Under the pieces are notes generated by a model, which saw nothing but the letters and a program-made list of their open reading frames with translations, was not told the DNA's origin and did not search any database. A DNA stretch of 33,752 bases from Prado023 sp032123675 (GTDB lineage: Bacteria > Actinomycetota > Actinomycetes > S36-B12 > CAIYMF01). The stretch lies in contig JAQBEX010000225.1 in NCBI GenBank assembly GCA_032123675.1, positions 1 to 33,752 on the forward strand, given 5' to 3'. How positions within the stretch are numbered: position 1 is the first letter of the stretch; each line of letters begins with the position of its first letter. This document shows positions 14,435 to 21,492 of the stretch, piece after piece. A program made the position numbers and the translations under genes.

Positions 14435-15360
14435 CCGAGCACCGCAGTGGCTTCATCGCAATCGTGGGTCGTCCCAACGCTGGCAAATCGACGCTGACCA
14501 ATGCCCTGGTCGGGCAGAAGGTCGCGATCACCTCGAGCAAGCCGCAGACCACCCGGCGGGTCATCCGCGGGATCATCAACCAGCCCGATGCCCAGATCGT
14601 CCTGGTCGACACCCCCGGGATCCATCGTCCGCGCAACACGCTCGGCGAGCGGCTCAATGCCCTGGTCGAGCAGCAGTGGGGCGAGGTCGACGCGATCGCC
14701 CTGTGCCTGCCCGCTGACGAGGCGATCGGCCCGGGCGACCGGCGGATCGCCCACCGGCTGGCCGACGCCACCCGCGGCGGGCGGCGCACCCCGGTGATCG
14801 CCCTGGTCACCAAGACCGACCGGATCGCGCGTCCGCAGCTGGCGCCGAAGCTGATCTCGGTCGCCGAGCTCGGCACGAGCACCGGGGTCGACTGGGCTGC
14901 CATCGTGCCGGTGTCGGCCACCGCGGGGGCCCAGCTCGATGACGTCGTCGCGGAGTTCACCGCGGCGCTGCCCGAGGGCCCGTCGCTGTACCCCGACGGT
15001 GAGCTCACCGACGAGCCGGACATCATCATGGTCGCCGAGCTGATCCGTGAGGCCGCACTCGAGGGCGTCAGCGACGAGTTGCCCCACTCCATCGCCGTGG
15101 TTGTCGAGGAGATGGGCCTGCGCGAGGATCGACCGGCGGAGCGGCCGCTGCTGGACATCTACGCCAACCTGTTCGTCGAGCGGCCGTCGCAGAAGGCCAT
15201 CGTGATCGGGGCGAAGGGGGCGCGGCTGCGTGCTGTCGGGACCCGGTCCCGGGCAGCGATCGAGGCGATGATGGGCACCCCGGTGTTCCTCGACCTGCGC
15301 GTGAAGGTCGCCCGCGAGTGGCAGCGCGACCCCAAGCAACTGAACCACCTCGGTTTCTGA
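14431..15360 (+). CDS. era: GTPase Era
   Basis: This 309-residue GTPase couples 16S rRNA maturation to small subunit assembly. The P-loop GRPNAGKS is at 13-20, the G2/G3 regions are QTTRRVIRGI and VDTPGIHRP, and the G4 position reads TKTD rather than NKxD. A C-terminal KH domain contains FVERPSQKAIVIGAKGARLR, which contacts the 3' end of 16S rRNA. The start ATG 14431 overlaps the previous stop by four bases. Together with ybeY and phoH it forms a ribosome-assembly operon. The 157-base spacer to recO contains only GC-rich short inverted repeats and the recO promoter box. Confidence 0.96.
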   Translation: MTEHRSGFIAIVGRPNAGKSTLTNALVGQKVAITSSKPQTTRRVIRGIINQPDAQIVLVDTPGIHRPRNTLGERLNALVEQQWGEVDAIALCLPADEAIGPGDRRIAHRLADATRGGRRTPVIALVTKTDRIARPQLAPKLISVAELGTSTGVDWAAIVPVSATAGAQLDDVVAEFTAALPEGPSLYPDGELTDEPDIIMVAELIREAALEGVSDELPHSIAVVVEEMGLREDRPAERPLLDIYANLFVERPSQKAIVIGAKGARLRAVGTRSRAAIEAMMGTPVFLDLRVKVAREWQRDPKQLNHLGF

Positions 15361-15505
15361 CCCCGGAGCCCCTGCCCGCCGGTGGGCGTCTGGGCAGGTG
15401 GGCGCTGCGGCAGGAGGGCAGGCCGCCGCGCCGCCGCGCGGGGACGTCGGGACGCCGGGCCCAACGCCTCGCGTCGTGCCGCCGACGGATGGCTCGAGAT
15501 GGGCG

Positions 15506-15517
15506 CACAATGGGCCG
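15506..15517 (+). promoter_or_regulatory. -10-like box of a probable leaderless promoter (recO)
   Basis: CACAAT (15506-15511) is followed by GGGCCG and GTG 15518, with no Shine-Dalgarno. Confidence 0.45.
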
Positions 15518-16249
15518 GTGCCGACCTATCGCGACTCCGGTGTCGTGCTGCGCACCCACAAGCTGGGTGAGGCTGACCGGATCATCACGCTGCTGACCCG
15601 CAGCCACGGTCGTGTCCGGGCGGTCGCCCGCGGCGTGCGCCGCACCAACTCGAAGTTCGGCGCGCGGCTCGAGCCCATGGGGCTCGTCGACGCGCAGATG
15701 TACATCGGCCGGTCGCTGGACTCGGTCACCCAGGTCGAGTCGCTGTTCTCCTTCGGCGCCGACCTGGCCGGCGACTACCCCCGGTGGACCGCGGCACAGG
15801 CGATCTGCGAGACCGCCGAACGGCTGACCCCAGAGGAGCGTGAGCCGGCACCGGCGCAGTTCCATTTGCTCGTGGCCGGGCTGCGGGCCCTCGCCCAGCG
15901 GGAGCACACTCCGGGGCTGGTCCTGGACGCCTACCTCGTCCGCTCACTGGCGATCGCTGGATGGGCGGCATCATTCGATGCCTGCGCGCGCTGCGGTGAG
16001 GCTGGCCCGCACCGCGCCTTCAGCCTGCCGGGCGGCGGGGCCCTGTGCGCCGACTGCCGCATCCCGGGCTCGGCCACGCCCCGTCCGGCGACGATGGAGC
16101 TGCTGGGGGCGCTGCTGTCGGGGGATTGGGCGGTCGCGGATGCGTCCGACGATCGGTCGCGCCGGGAGGCATCGGGGCTGGTGTCTGCCTACCTGCAGTG
16201 GCACATCGAGCGCCAACTCAAGTCGCTGCCGATGGTGGAACGGGCCTGA
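15518..16249 (+). CDS. recO: DNA repair protein RecO
   Basis: This 243-residue protein loads RecA with RecF and RecR during gap repair. The N-terminal OB-fold region reads YRDSGVVLRTHKLGEADRI and GRVRAVARGVRRTNSKFG. A C-terminal zinc site is formed by Cys156, Cys159, Cys177 and Cys180. GTG 15518 is chosen because PTYRDSGVVLR is the family N-terminus; a longer reading starting at 15398 runs through unconserved GC-rich sequence. The gene ends only five bases from the stop of the convergent phosphatase gene. The two stop codons sit in an 11-base palindrome, TGATC-A-GATCA (16247-16257), with no terminator hairpin. Confidence 0.94.
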   Translation: MPTYRDSGVVLRTHKLGEADRIITLLTRSHGRVRAVARGVRRTNSKFGARLEPMGLVDAQMYIGRSLDSVTQVESLFSFGADLAGDYPRWTAAQAICETAERLTPEEREPAPAQFHLLVAGLRALAQREHTPGLVLDAYLVRSLAIAGWAASFDACARCGEAGPHRAFSLPGGGALCADCRIPGSATPRPATMELLGALLSGDWAVADASDDRSRREASGLVSAYLQWHIERQLKSLPMVERA

Positions 16250-16254
16250 TCAGA

Positions 16255-16842
16255 TCAGTACCTGCGGCGCTGCAGCTCCCGCAGGTGTCCGCGTGCAGCC
16301 CGCAGCGAGTCGAATGCCTCCGCCCGTTCCTCCTGCGTGGCACCGGTGCGGTTCAGATGCCAGTCCAGTGCATGCTCGGCGTAGGACGCCTTGGCCTCAG
16401 GGCGGGCCTGGGTGATCAGCAGCAGCGCCTCGCCGGGCTCGTAGCCCTTGTCGAGCAGGACCGCATAGGCCATGGACGGACCACGCGCCTGGCCGAGGGC
16501 GCAGTGCGTGAGCAGGACGTTGCCGGGAGCATCCAGCGCCTCCCGGGCGAAGGTCACGCCGCTGTCGAACCACCCCTCCGCCGTGCCGCCGGCCTCATCC
16601 TCGGTGCCTGCCTGGTGGTACTCGATGTCCGGGGCCAGTCGGTGGACCATCGCCTCATCGGAGGTCTCGGTGCGACAGTCGAGGATGTGGGTCAACCCGT
16701 GGCTGCGCAGCTCCGTGAGCACCGTCCCCGGGTCGGCGTCACCGCTGTGCAGCGACCCCCCCACGTAGAGGAACTCGGTGACCCTGTGCGCGTTGGCCCA
16801 GACCGGATGCCCCAACTCGCCCGAACCGCTCTGGTCGTCCAT
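16255..16842 (-). CDS. Dual-specificity / tyrosine phosphatase-like protein
   Basis: This 195-residue protein carries the cysteine phosphatase signature HCALGQAR (C-x5-R) with His113, nucleophile Cys114 and Arg120, preceded by the hydrophobic strand NVLLT. Upstream, the segment RVTEFLYVGGSLHSGD and HGLTHILDCRTET resembles the start of dual-specificity phosphatase domains. A downstream helix reads GPSMAYAVLLDKGYEPGEAL. It should dephosphorylate phosphotyrosine, phosphoserine/threonine or a non-protein substrate; the substrate is unknown. ATG 16842 is a choice with some doubt: GGGGG abuts it, and an in-frame ATG further upstream (about 102 bases) would add a basic extension. It is divergent from uppS and convergent with recO. 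A regulatory link to cell-wall synthesis is conceivable but unsupported. Confidence 0.8.
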   Translation of the reverse strand: MDDQSGSGELGHPVWANAHRVTEFLYVGGSLHSGDADPGTVLTELRSHGLTHILDCRTETSDEAMVHRLAPDIEYHQAGTEDEAGGTAEGWFDSGVTFAREALDAPGNVLLTHCALGQARGPSMAYAVLLDKGYEPGEALLLITQARPEAKASYAEHALDWHLNRTGATQEERAEAFDSLRAARGHLRELQRRRY

Positions 16843-16960
16843 GCCCCCAGCATTCCCCTCAAGCCGGCGTGTGGCGCGTCGATCAGCCCGCGCCCGTCCG
16901 CGATCCCCCTCCGCGTTTCGGCTCATCCTCGCGAAACTCGTGGAGGGCGAAGGCGAACGC

Positions 16961-17023
16961 GCAGGGCGAACGGAGGGGCGTGCAGGGCGAACGGAGGGCC
17001 GTGCAGGGCGAACGGAGGGGCGC
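16961..17023 (+). repeat. Three near-identical 21-base tandem repeats upstream of uppS
   Basis: The unit GCAGGGCGAACGGAGGGGCG plus one base occurs at 16961-16981, 16982-17002 and 17003-17023 with one or two differences. A degenerate unit (GAGGGCGAAGGCGAAC) precedes and a partial one (GCAGCGCGGCGCAG) follows. Because 21 is a multiple of three, the array keeps frames open and creates a false upstream extension of uppS. It occupies the centre of the 232-base divergent spacer between the phosphatase gene and uppS. Confidence 0.85.
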
Positions 17024-17062
17024 GCAGCGCGGCGCAGCCAGCAACAGGGGCCCAGTCGGCGA

Positions 17063-17074
17063 CAGGATTGCGCC
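17063..17074 (+). promoter_or_regulatory. -10-like box of a probable leaderless promoter (uppS)
   Basis: CAGGAT (17063-17068) is followed by TGCGCC and ATG 17075, almost identical to the arrangement at the HIT gene. Confidence 0.45.
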
Positions 17075-17926
17075 ATGGCGGACAGCTCCGGATCCTGGTG
17101 GCGGCGTGGGCGCGTGGACCCGGACGCACCGGCACCGGCACGCACCGAGCTCCTGGCGCCGACGCCGCACACCTCGGGTGTCGGCCCGCCCGACATCCCC
17201 GCGGAGTTCGTGCCCCGGCACGTGGCGCTGGTGATGGACGGCAACGGGAGGTGGGCGCAGGAGCGCGGACTGCCCAGGACCGTCGGCCACGAGGCAGGCG
17301 AGGCCTCGCTGCTGGACTGCGTGCACGGCGCGCTCGAGATCGGGATCGAGTACCTGTCGGCCTACGCGTTCTCCACGGAGAACTGGAAGCGCTCGCCGGA
17401 CGAGGTGCGCTTCCTCATGGGCTTCAACCGTGACGTGATCCGCCGCCGTCGCGACCAGCTCAACGAGATGGGCGTGCGGGTCCGGTGGGTGGGCCGCCGA
17501 CCGCGGCTGTGGGGCAGCGTCATCGACGAGCTGGAGCGGGCTGAAGCATTGACGGCGGGGAACTCGTTGATGACCCTGGCGATGTGCGTCAACTACGGGG
17601 GCCGGGCAGAGATCGCCGATGCAGCTGCCGCGCTGGCAGCCGATGCCCGAGCCGGGATCATCCGGCCCGAGCAGGTGGACGAGGACCTGCTGGCCCGTTA
17701 CCTCGACGAGCCGGACATGCCTGACGTGGACCTCTTCGTGCGTTCGTCGGGGGAGCAGCGGACCTCGAACTTCCTGCTGTGGCAGTCGGCGTACGCCGAG
17801 ATGGTGTTCCTCGACACGTTGTGGCCGGACTTCGACCGGCGGGATCTCTGGGAGGCGTGCGAGATCTATGCAGCGCGGGACCGTCGGTACGGCGGTGCTG
17901 TGCCCAACGAGCTGTCCGACATCTGA
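17075..17926 (+). CDS. uppS: Isoprenyl transferase (UppS family cis-prenyltransferase)
   Basis: This 283-residue cis-prenyltransferase makes the polyprenyl (for example decaprenyl or undecaprenyl) diphosphate carrier for peptidoglycan and other wall polymers. The first catalytic motif HVALVMDGNGRWA places the catalytic Asp at residue 55. SAYAFSTENWKRS, LFVRSSGEQRTSNFLLWQ and LWPDFDRRDLWEA complete the family signature. The N-terminus has about 45 residues before the domain, including WWRRGRVDPDAPAPART, as in other actinobacterial homologues. ATG 17075 is chosen over an open extension that crosses the 21-base repeats. The product chain length cannot be read directly. The stop is followed immediately by tandem duplications. 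Confidence 0.94.
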   Translation: MADSSGSWWRRGRVDPDAPAPARTELLAPTPHTSGVGPPDIPAEFVPRHVALVMDGNGRWAQERGLPRTVGHEAGEASLLDCVHGALEIGIEYLSAYAFSTENWKRSPDEVRFLMGFNRDVIRRRRDQLNEMGVRVRWVGRRPRLWGSVIDELERAEALTAGNSLMTLAMCVNYGGRAEIADAAAALAADARAGIIRPEQVDEDLLARYLDEPDMPDVDLFVRSSGEQRTSNFLLWQSAYAEMVFLDTLWPDFDRRDLWEACEIYAARDRRYGGAVPNELSDI

Positions 17927-18006
17927 GCCTGCGAGCAGCCGGCCGCCTGCGAGCAGCCAGCCGCCTGTGGGCTCAGAGCCGGTCGCCCGTGGGCTCAGAG
18001 CCGGCC
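17927..18006. repeat. Back-to-back tandem duplications between uppS and the 17995 gene
   Basis: GCCTGCGAGCAGCCGGCC (17927-17944) is repeated with one change at 17945-17962. A 22-base unit (17963-17984) is then repeated with two changes at 17985-18006. The four units abut exactly from the base after the uppS stop to inside the convergent gene. The second 22-base unit contains that gene's stop codon and last codons. Confidence 0.85.
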
Positions 18007-18378
18007 CATCAGCTTCAGCACGCCCAGCCCCAGCACGGAGACGTTCACGACCAGCCGCAGGACCCGGCTGCCGGTGCTGATGGCCGGCCAGGACAGGGCG
18101 GTCAGCCATGAGAGGAAGGCCGCGACGAGGAACAGCAGGATCCCCGACCACGTGGCCCTCAGGGTCAGTCCGAGGAACAGGGTGCTGGCCAGCAGGATGG
18201 GGACCACGAAGGAGGGCAAGCCCTGCATCCACCCCAGCGCCGGCCGGCTGGCCTCCTCGAACCGCTCGCGCAGGCTCGCCTTGGGGGGCTCGACGGGAGG
18301 GCGCGGTCCTGAGGCCCTGGCTTCGGGGGGCGGCAGCGGCCGGGACCCCTCGGGTCGGTGCACGCGCTTCTTGGCCAT
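17995..18378 (-). CDS. Small three-helix membrane protein (DUF6703-like)
   Basis: This 127-residue protein has a basic, proline-rich N-terminus (MAKKRVHRPEGSRPLPPP) followed by ERFEEASRPALGWMQGLP. Three hydrophobic segments follow: FVVPILLASTLFLGLTL, GILLFLVAAFLSWLTALSW and VLRLVVNVSVLGLGVLKL. The arrangement resembles a small actinobacterial family of unknown function found near glyS or dnaG, which I believe is DUF6703, from memory. It is probably an inner membrane protein. ATG 18378 is supported by GACAAT 7 bases upstream; a longer reading to 18549 would overlap glyS. It is divergent from glyS and shares a 115-base promoter region with a palindrome. Confidence 0.7.
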   Translation of the reverse strand: MAKKRVHRPEGSRPLPPPEARASGPRPPVEPPKASLRERFEEASRPALGWMQGLPSFVVPILLASTLFLGLTLRATWSGILLFLVAAFLSWLTALSWPAISTGSRVLRLVVNVSVLGLGVLKLMGRL

Positions 18379-18391
18379 GGGGACGATTGTC
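18379..18391 (-). promoter_or_regulatory. -10-like box of a probable leaderless promoter (17995-18378 gene)
   Basis: On the minus strand GACAAT (18391-18386) is followed by seven bases and ATG 18378. There is no Shine-Dalgarno. Confidence 0.5.
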
Positions 18392-18399
18392 GCTGATCG

Positions 18400-18417
18400 A
18401 CCTGCAGTGGTGCAGGT
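18400..18417. promoter_or_regulatory. Operator-like palindrome between two divergent -10 boxes
   Basis: ACCTGCA (18400-18406) and TGCAGGT (18411-18417) form a perfect 7-4-7 inverted repeat. It lies between GACAAT of the leftward promoter (18391-18386) and a TAGGGT box (18417-18422) that could serve glyS, where a regulator could affect both. A role as an RNA hairpin is less likely because both start sites are outside or at its edge. Confidence 0.5.
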
Positions 18418-18493
18418 AGGGTTGGGCGCCAGACTGCCGGCGCGCCCGCGCGACGCCGTCCCCTGACGACCGATCGAGAACTCTGGAGATCCC

Positions 18494-19888
18494 ATGGCCA
18501 AGCCGACCAAGCCCGACGCACGTGTGGAAGCCGTGGTGAACCTGAGCAAGCGGCGGGGATTCGTGTTCCCCTCCTCCGAGATCTACGGGGGCACCCGCTC
18601 CGCGTGGGACTACGGTCCGCTGGGCGTCGAGCTCAAGGAGAACATCCGGCGGGCGTGGTGGCAGTCGGTCGTGCGCGGTCGCGATGACGTGGTTGGCCTG
18701 GACTCCTCGGTGATCCTCGCCCCCCAGGTCTGGGAGGCCTCCGGGCACGTCAGTGCGTTCGTCGACCCCCTGACCGAGTGCAAACAGTGCCACAAGCGGT
18801 GGCGCTCGGACACCCTGCTCGAGGCCTTCGAGGAGAAGCACGGCCGGGAAGCCACCGGGCTTGAGGAGATCGTCTGCACCGCATGTGGGACCCGGGGCCA
18901 GTTCACCGAGCCGCGTGACTTCAACGGGTTGCTGCGCACCCACGTCGGCCCGGTCGAGGATGCCGGCGCCCTGCACTACCTGCGCCCGGAGACTGCGCAG
19001 GGGATCTTCGTGAACTACCTCAACGTGGCCAACACGTCGCGCAAGAAGCCGCCGTTCGGCATCGGCCAGACCGGCAAGAGCTTCCGCAACGAGATCACGC
19101 CGGGCAACTTCATCTTCCGCACCCGCGAGTTCGAGCAGATGGAGATGGAGTTCTTCGTCAAGCCGGGCACGGACGAGGAGTGGCACGAGTACTGGCTCAA
19201 GGCTCGGTGGGACTGGTACGTCGACCTCGGGCTCAGGGCCGAGAACATGCGCCTGTTCGAGCACCCGCAGGAGAAGCTGTCGCACTACTCGAAGCGGACC
19301 GTCGACATCGAGTACCGGTTCACCTTCGCCGGCTCGGAGTTCGCCGAGCTCGAGGGCATCGCCAACCGCACGGACTACGACCTGCGCACGCACTCGGAGA
19401 AGTCGGGTGTGGACCTGAGCTTCTTCGACCAGGGGTCCGGCGAGCGCTGGGTGCCGTTCGTGATCGAGCCGGCAGCGGGTCTGACGCGCTGCGTGCTGGC
19501 GTTCCTGCTCGACGCCTATGACGAGGACGAGGCGCCCAACGCCAAGGGTGGGGTCGACAAGCGCACCGTGCTGCGCCTGGATCCGCGGCTGTCGCCGGTC
19601 AAGGTCGCCGTGCTGCCGTTGTCGCGCAACGCAGACCTCTCACCGGTGGCCCGCGAGTTGGCCGCCGAGCTGCGTCGGACCTGGAACGTCGACTTCGACG
19701 ACGCTGGCGCGATCGGCCGGCGGTACCGACGCCAGGACGAGATCGGCACGCCGTTCTGCGTCACCGTCGACTTCGACACGCTCGAGGACAAGGCCGTGAC
19801 CGTTCGCGAGCGTGACTCGATGGCCCAGGAGCGCATCCCGCTCGAGGGGCTGCGCGTGTGGCTCACGGAGCGGTTGCCCGCGCACTGA
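18494..19888 (+). CDS. glyS: Glycyl-tRNA synthetase, single-chain dimeric type
   Basis: This 464-residue class II synthetase attaches glycine to tRNA-Gly. It is the alpha2, eukaryote-like type rather than the alpha2beta2 GlyQ/GlyS type. The N-terminus has NLSKRRGFVFPSSEIYGG and DYGPLG. A Cys pair region follows (CKQCHK and CTACGT). Motif 2 reads FRNEITPGNFIFRTREFEQ and motif 3 is in GLTRCVLAFL. The C-terminal anticodon-binding domain begins near KVAVLPLSRNADLSP. Here GGAG (18485-18488) lies 5 bases before ATG 18494, so this gene uses a Shine-Dalgarno. No T-box leader is visible. A 13-base unit including the stop codon is duplicated directly after it. Confidence 0.96.
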   Translation: MAKPTKPDARVEAVVNLSKRRGFVFPSSEIYGGTRSAWDYGPLGVELKENIRRAWWQSVVRGRDDVVGLDSSVILAPQVWEASGHVSAFVDPLTECKQCHKRWRSDTLLEAFEEKHGREATGLEEIVCTACGTRGQFTEPRDFNGLLRTHVGPVEDAGALHYLRPETAQGIFVNYLNVANTSRKKPPFGIGQTGKSFRNEITPGNFIFRTREFEQMEMEFFVKPGTDEEWHEYWLKARWDWYVDLGLRAENMRLFEHPQEKLSHYSKRTVDIEYRFTFAGSEFAELEGIANRTDYDLRTHSEKSGVDLSFFDQGSGERWVPFVIEPAAGLTRCVLAFLLDAYDEDEAPNAKGGVDKRTVLRLDPRLSPVKVAVLPLSRNADLSPVARELAAELRRTWNVDFDDAGAIGRRYRRQDEIGTPFCVTVDFDTLEDKAVTVRERDSMAQERIPLEGLRVWLTERLPAH

Positions 19889-19905
19889 TCTGGCGCACTG
19901 ATCTG
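19880..19905 (+). repeat. Perfect 13-base tandem duplication over the glyS stop codon
   Basis: GCGCACTGATCTG occurs at 19880-19892 and again at 19893-19905. The first copy carries the last codons and the TGA of glyS (19886-19888); the second supplies an identical TGA 13 bases on, in another frame. Confidence 0.9.
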
Positions 19906-19907
19906 CG

Positions 19908-19928
19908 ATCACCCGGGTCGTGGGTGAT
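19908..19928 (+). terminator. Short hairpin after glyS
   Basis: ATCACCC (19908-19914) pairs with GGGTGAT (19922-19928) around a 7-base loop, 20 bases after the stop. It is followed by a mildly T-rich stretch. It is a weak terminator candidate. Confidence 0.45.
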
Positions 19929-20021
19929 TGATGCACGTTGTTGCTGCTAGAAGGACGGCGACCTGCATGGATCAGGCGGGTCCAACTCCAAGCGACGGAC
20001 CCGGCATCGTGCCCTCTGGGT

Positions 20022-20034
20022 GACAATTGATCCC
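20022..20034 (+). promoter_or_regulatory. -10-like box of a probable leaderless promoter (dusB)
   Basis: GACAAT (20022-20027) is followed by seven bases and ATG 20035. It argues for this ATG over the in-frame GTG at 20020, which would lie upstream of the predicted start site. Confidence 0.5.
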
Positions 20035-21177
20035 ATGCCCGTTGCCCTGCCGCCGATCGGTGGCCGTCCGGTGGACCCGCCGGTCGTGCTGGCGCCGATG
20101 GCCGGCATCACCAATCGCGCGTTCCGGCGGTTGTGCCGGGAGTCGGGTGCGGGCATCTACGTCTCGGAGATGATCACCTCGCGCGCTCTGCTGGAGCGCA
20201 ACGACGAGACGATGAACCTGATCCGTTTCGATGACGACGAGGCGCCCCGGTCGGTGCAGCTGTACGGCGTGGACCCGGCCATCATCGCCGCGGCGGTCCG
20301 GATGGTGGTCACCGAGGACCTCGCCGACCACATCGACCTGAACTTCGGGTGCCCGGTGCCGAAGGTGACGCGCAAGGGGGGCGGCTCAGCATTGCCCTGG
20401 AAGCGCGATCTGTTCCGCGACGTGGTGTCCGGCGCGGTCGCAGCCGCCGACGGGCGGGTGCCGGTCACCGTCAAGATGCGCACGGGGATCGACGACGACC
20501 ACCTGACCTACCTGGAGGCTGGCCGGGCGGCCGCCGAGGAGGGCGCGACGTGGGTCGCGCTGCATGGGCGCACCGCGGAGCAGATGTACGGCGGGCAGGC
20601 CGACTGGTCGGCCATCGCGCGCCTGGTCGACGAGCTCGCGCCGCTCGGGGTGCCGGTCCTGGGCAACGGCGACATCTGGGGAGCTGATGATGCGCTGCGG
20701 ATGGTCGAGCAGACCGGATGCGCCGGTGTCGTCGTGGGGCGCGGTTGCCTCGGTCGGCCCTGGCTCTTCGGGCAGTTGGCGGCGGCGTTCGCCGGTTCTC
20801 CCGATCCCGCGGAGCCGACCTCCGGAGAAGTGCTCGCCGTGCTGCGCCGGCACGCCGAGCTGCTCGTGGAGATGCACGCCGACGAGCACAAGGGGTGCCG
20901 CGACATCCGCAAGCACATGGCCTGGTACCTCAAGGGCTTCCGGGTGGCCCAGCCGATCCGGGCAGCCCTGGGCACCGTGGGCTCGCTGGCCGAGCTCGAC
21001 GACCTGCTGGCGGGCATCGATCCTGAGCAGCCCTACCCGTCGCAGGTCGCGGCCGGCCCGCGGGGACGCACGTCCGGCCAGCGGCGGGTGGCCCTGCCGG
21101 ACGGGTGGCTGGACTCGTGCGAGCTGGCCTCTGGCGAGGACCTCGCCGCGGCCGAGATCGGCGTCAGCGGGGGATAG
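20035..21177 (+). CDS. dusB: tRNA-dihydrouridine synthase (DusB-like)
   Basis: This 380-residue FMN enzyme reduces uridine to dihydrouridine in tRNA D-loops. The TIM barrel starts VVLAPMAGITNRAFR. The catalytic Cys is Cys106 in NFGCPVPKVTRKGGGSAL. Further signatures are VTVKMRTGIDDDH, VALHGRTAEQMY, VPVLGNGDIWGADDA and GVVVGRGCLGRPWLF. The C-terminal helical tRNA-binding domain contains GCRDIRKHMAWYLKGF. The ATG at 20035 gives MPVALPPIGGRPVD, consistent with family N-termini; GTG 20020 would add five residues. It forms a single-gene unit downstream of glyS, a frequent actinobacterial neighbour. An 81-base spacer follows it. Confidence 0.93.
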   Translation: MPVALPPIGGRPVDPPVVLAPMAGITNRAFRRLCRESGAGIYVSEMITSRALLERNDETMNLIRFDDDEAPRSVQLYGVDPAIIAAAVRMVVTEDLADHIDLNFGCPVPKVTRKGGGSALPWKRDLFRDVVSGAVAAADGRVPVTVKMRTGIDDDHLTYLEAGRAAAEEGATWVALHGRTAEQMYGGQADWSAIARLVDELAPLGVPVLGNGDIWGADDALRMVEQTGCAGVVVGRGCLGRPWLFGQLAAAFAGSPDPAEPTSGEVLAVLRRHAELLVEMHADEHKGCRDIRKHMAWYLKGFRVAQPIRAALGTVGSLAELDDLLAGIDPEQPYPSQVAAGPRGRTSGQRRVALPDGWLDSCELASGEDLAAAEIGVSGG

Positions 21178-21245
21178 CCGCAGAGTCGTGGCCGCCGGGG
21201 TGAGTCGCACCGCTGCTCGGCGCGAGGTGCTGGCCGTGCCGGCGG

Positions 21246-21258
21246 TAGTTTCGTTGGT
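21246..21258 (+). promoter_or_regulatory. -10-like box of a probable leaderless promoter (21259 gene)
   Basis: TAGTTT (21246-21251) is followed by seven bases and ATG 21259. The box sits in an otherwise GC-rich 81-base spacer. Confidence 0.45.
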
Positions 21259-21465
21259 ATGGACAGGAAGACAATGACCGCCAAGGACGGACCTTTGCAG
21301 GGCGAGGTCTATGAGCTCTCGCTCGCCCTCGATGAGGAGACCAGCCTGCGACTCCCAGATGGCACGTTCGCGGTGTACCGGGTGAGACCGGATCCGGACT
21401 ACACGGACTCGACGGGCCACTCCGTCCGGTGCCTCAGGTTCGTTGGCCTCGACCCGCGGGAGTAG
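21259..21465 (+). CDS. Small acidic protein of unknown function (68 residues)
   Basis: I do not recognise this 68-residue protein. It is acidic, has no membrane segment or signal peptide, and has a regular alternation compatible with a small beta structure: QGEVYELSLALDEETSLRL, then TFAVYRVRPDPDY, then SVRCLRFVGLDPRE. An in-frame ATG at 21274, with AGGAAG 4 bases ahead, is an alternative start that would remove five residues. The coding character is supported by codon bias (GC-rich third positions) and by the promoter box. It lies 27 bases before the ThDP enzyme gene and is probably cotranscribed, so it might be an accessory or regulatory partner of that pathway. That is inference. Confidence 0.65.
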   Translation: MDRKTMTAKDGPLQGEVYELSLALDEETSLRLPDGTFAVYRVRPDPDYTDSTGHSVRCLRFVGLDPRE

Positions 21466-21492
21466 ACCCGTTCGAGTAGTCCGGAGGACGAC

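Noticed and set aside
14092..15510. Minus-strand frame of 472 codons opposite era
   Set aside because: It is antisense to Era and low-complexity, with no recognisable domain.
16778..17074. N-terminal extension of uppS with GRTEGRA repeats
   Set aside because: It is open only because the 21-base repeat is a multiple of three; the UppS family start and the CAGGAT box support ATG 17075.
18400..18417. T-box or other leader riboswitch for glyS
   Set aside because: There is no T-box core, specifier loop or antiterminator; the palindrome is compact and lies at the promoter, not in a long leader.
16883..19393. Long minus-strand frame of 836 codons opposite uppS and glyS
   Set aside because: High G+C makes antisense frames open; it covers two well-identified genes and matches no family.
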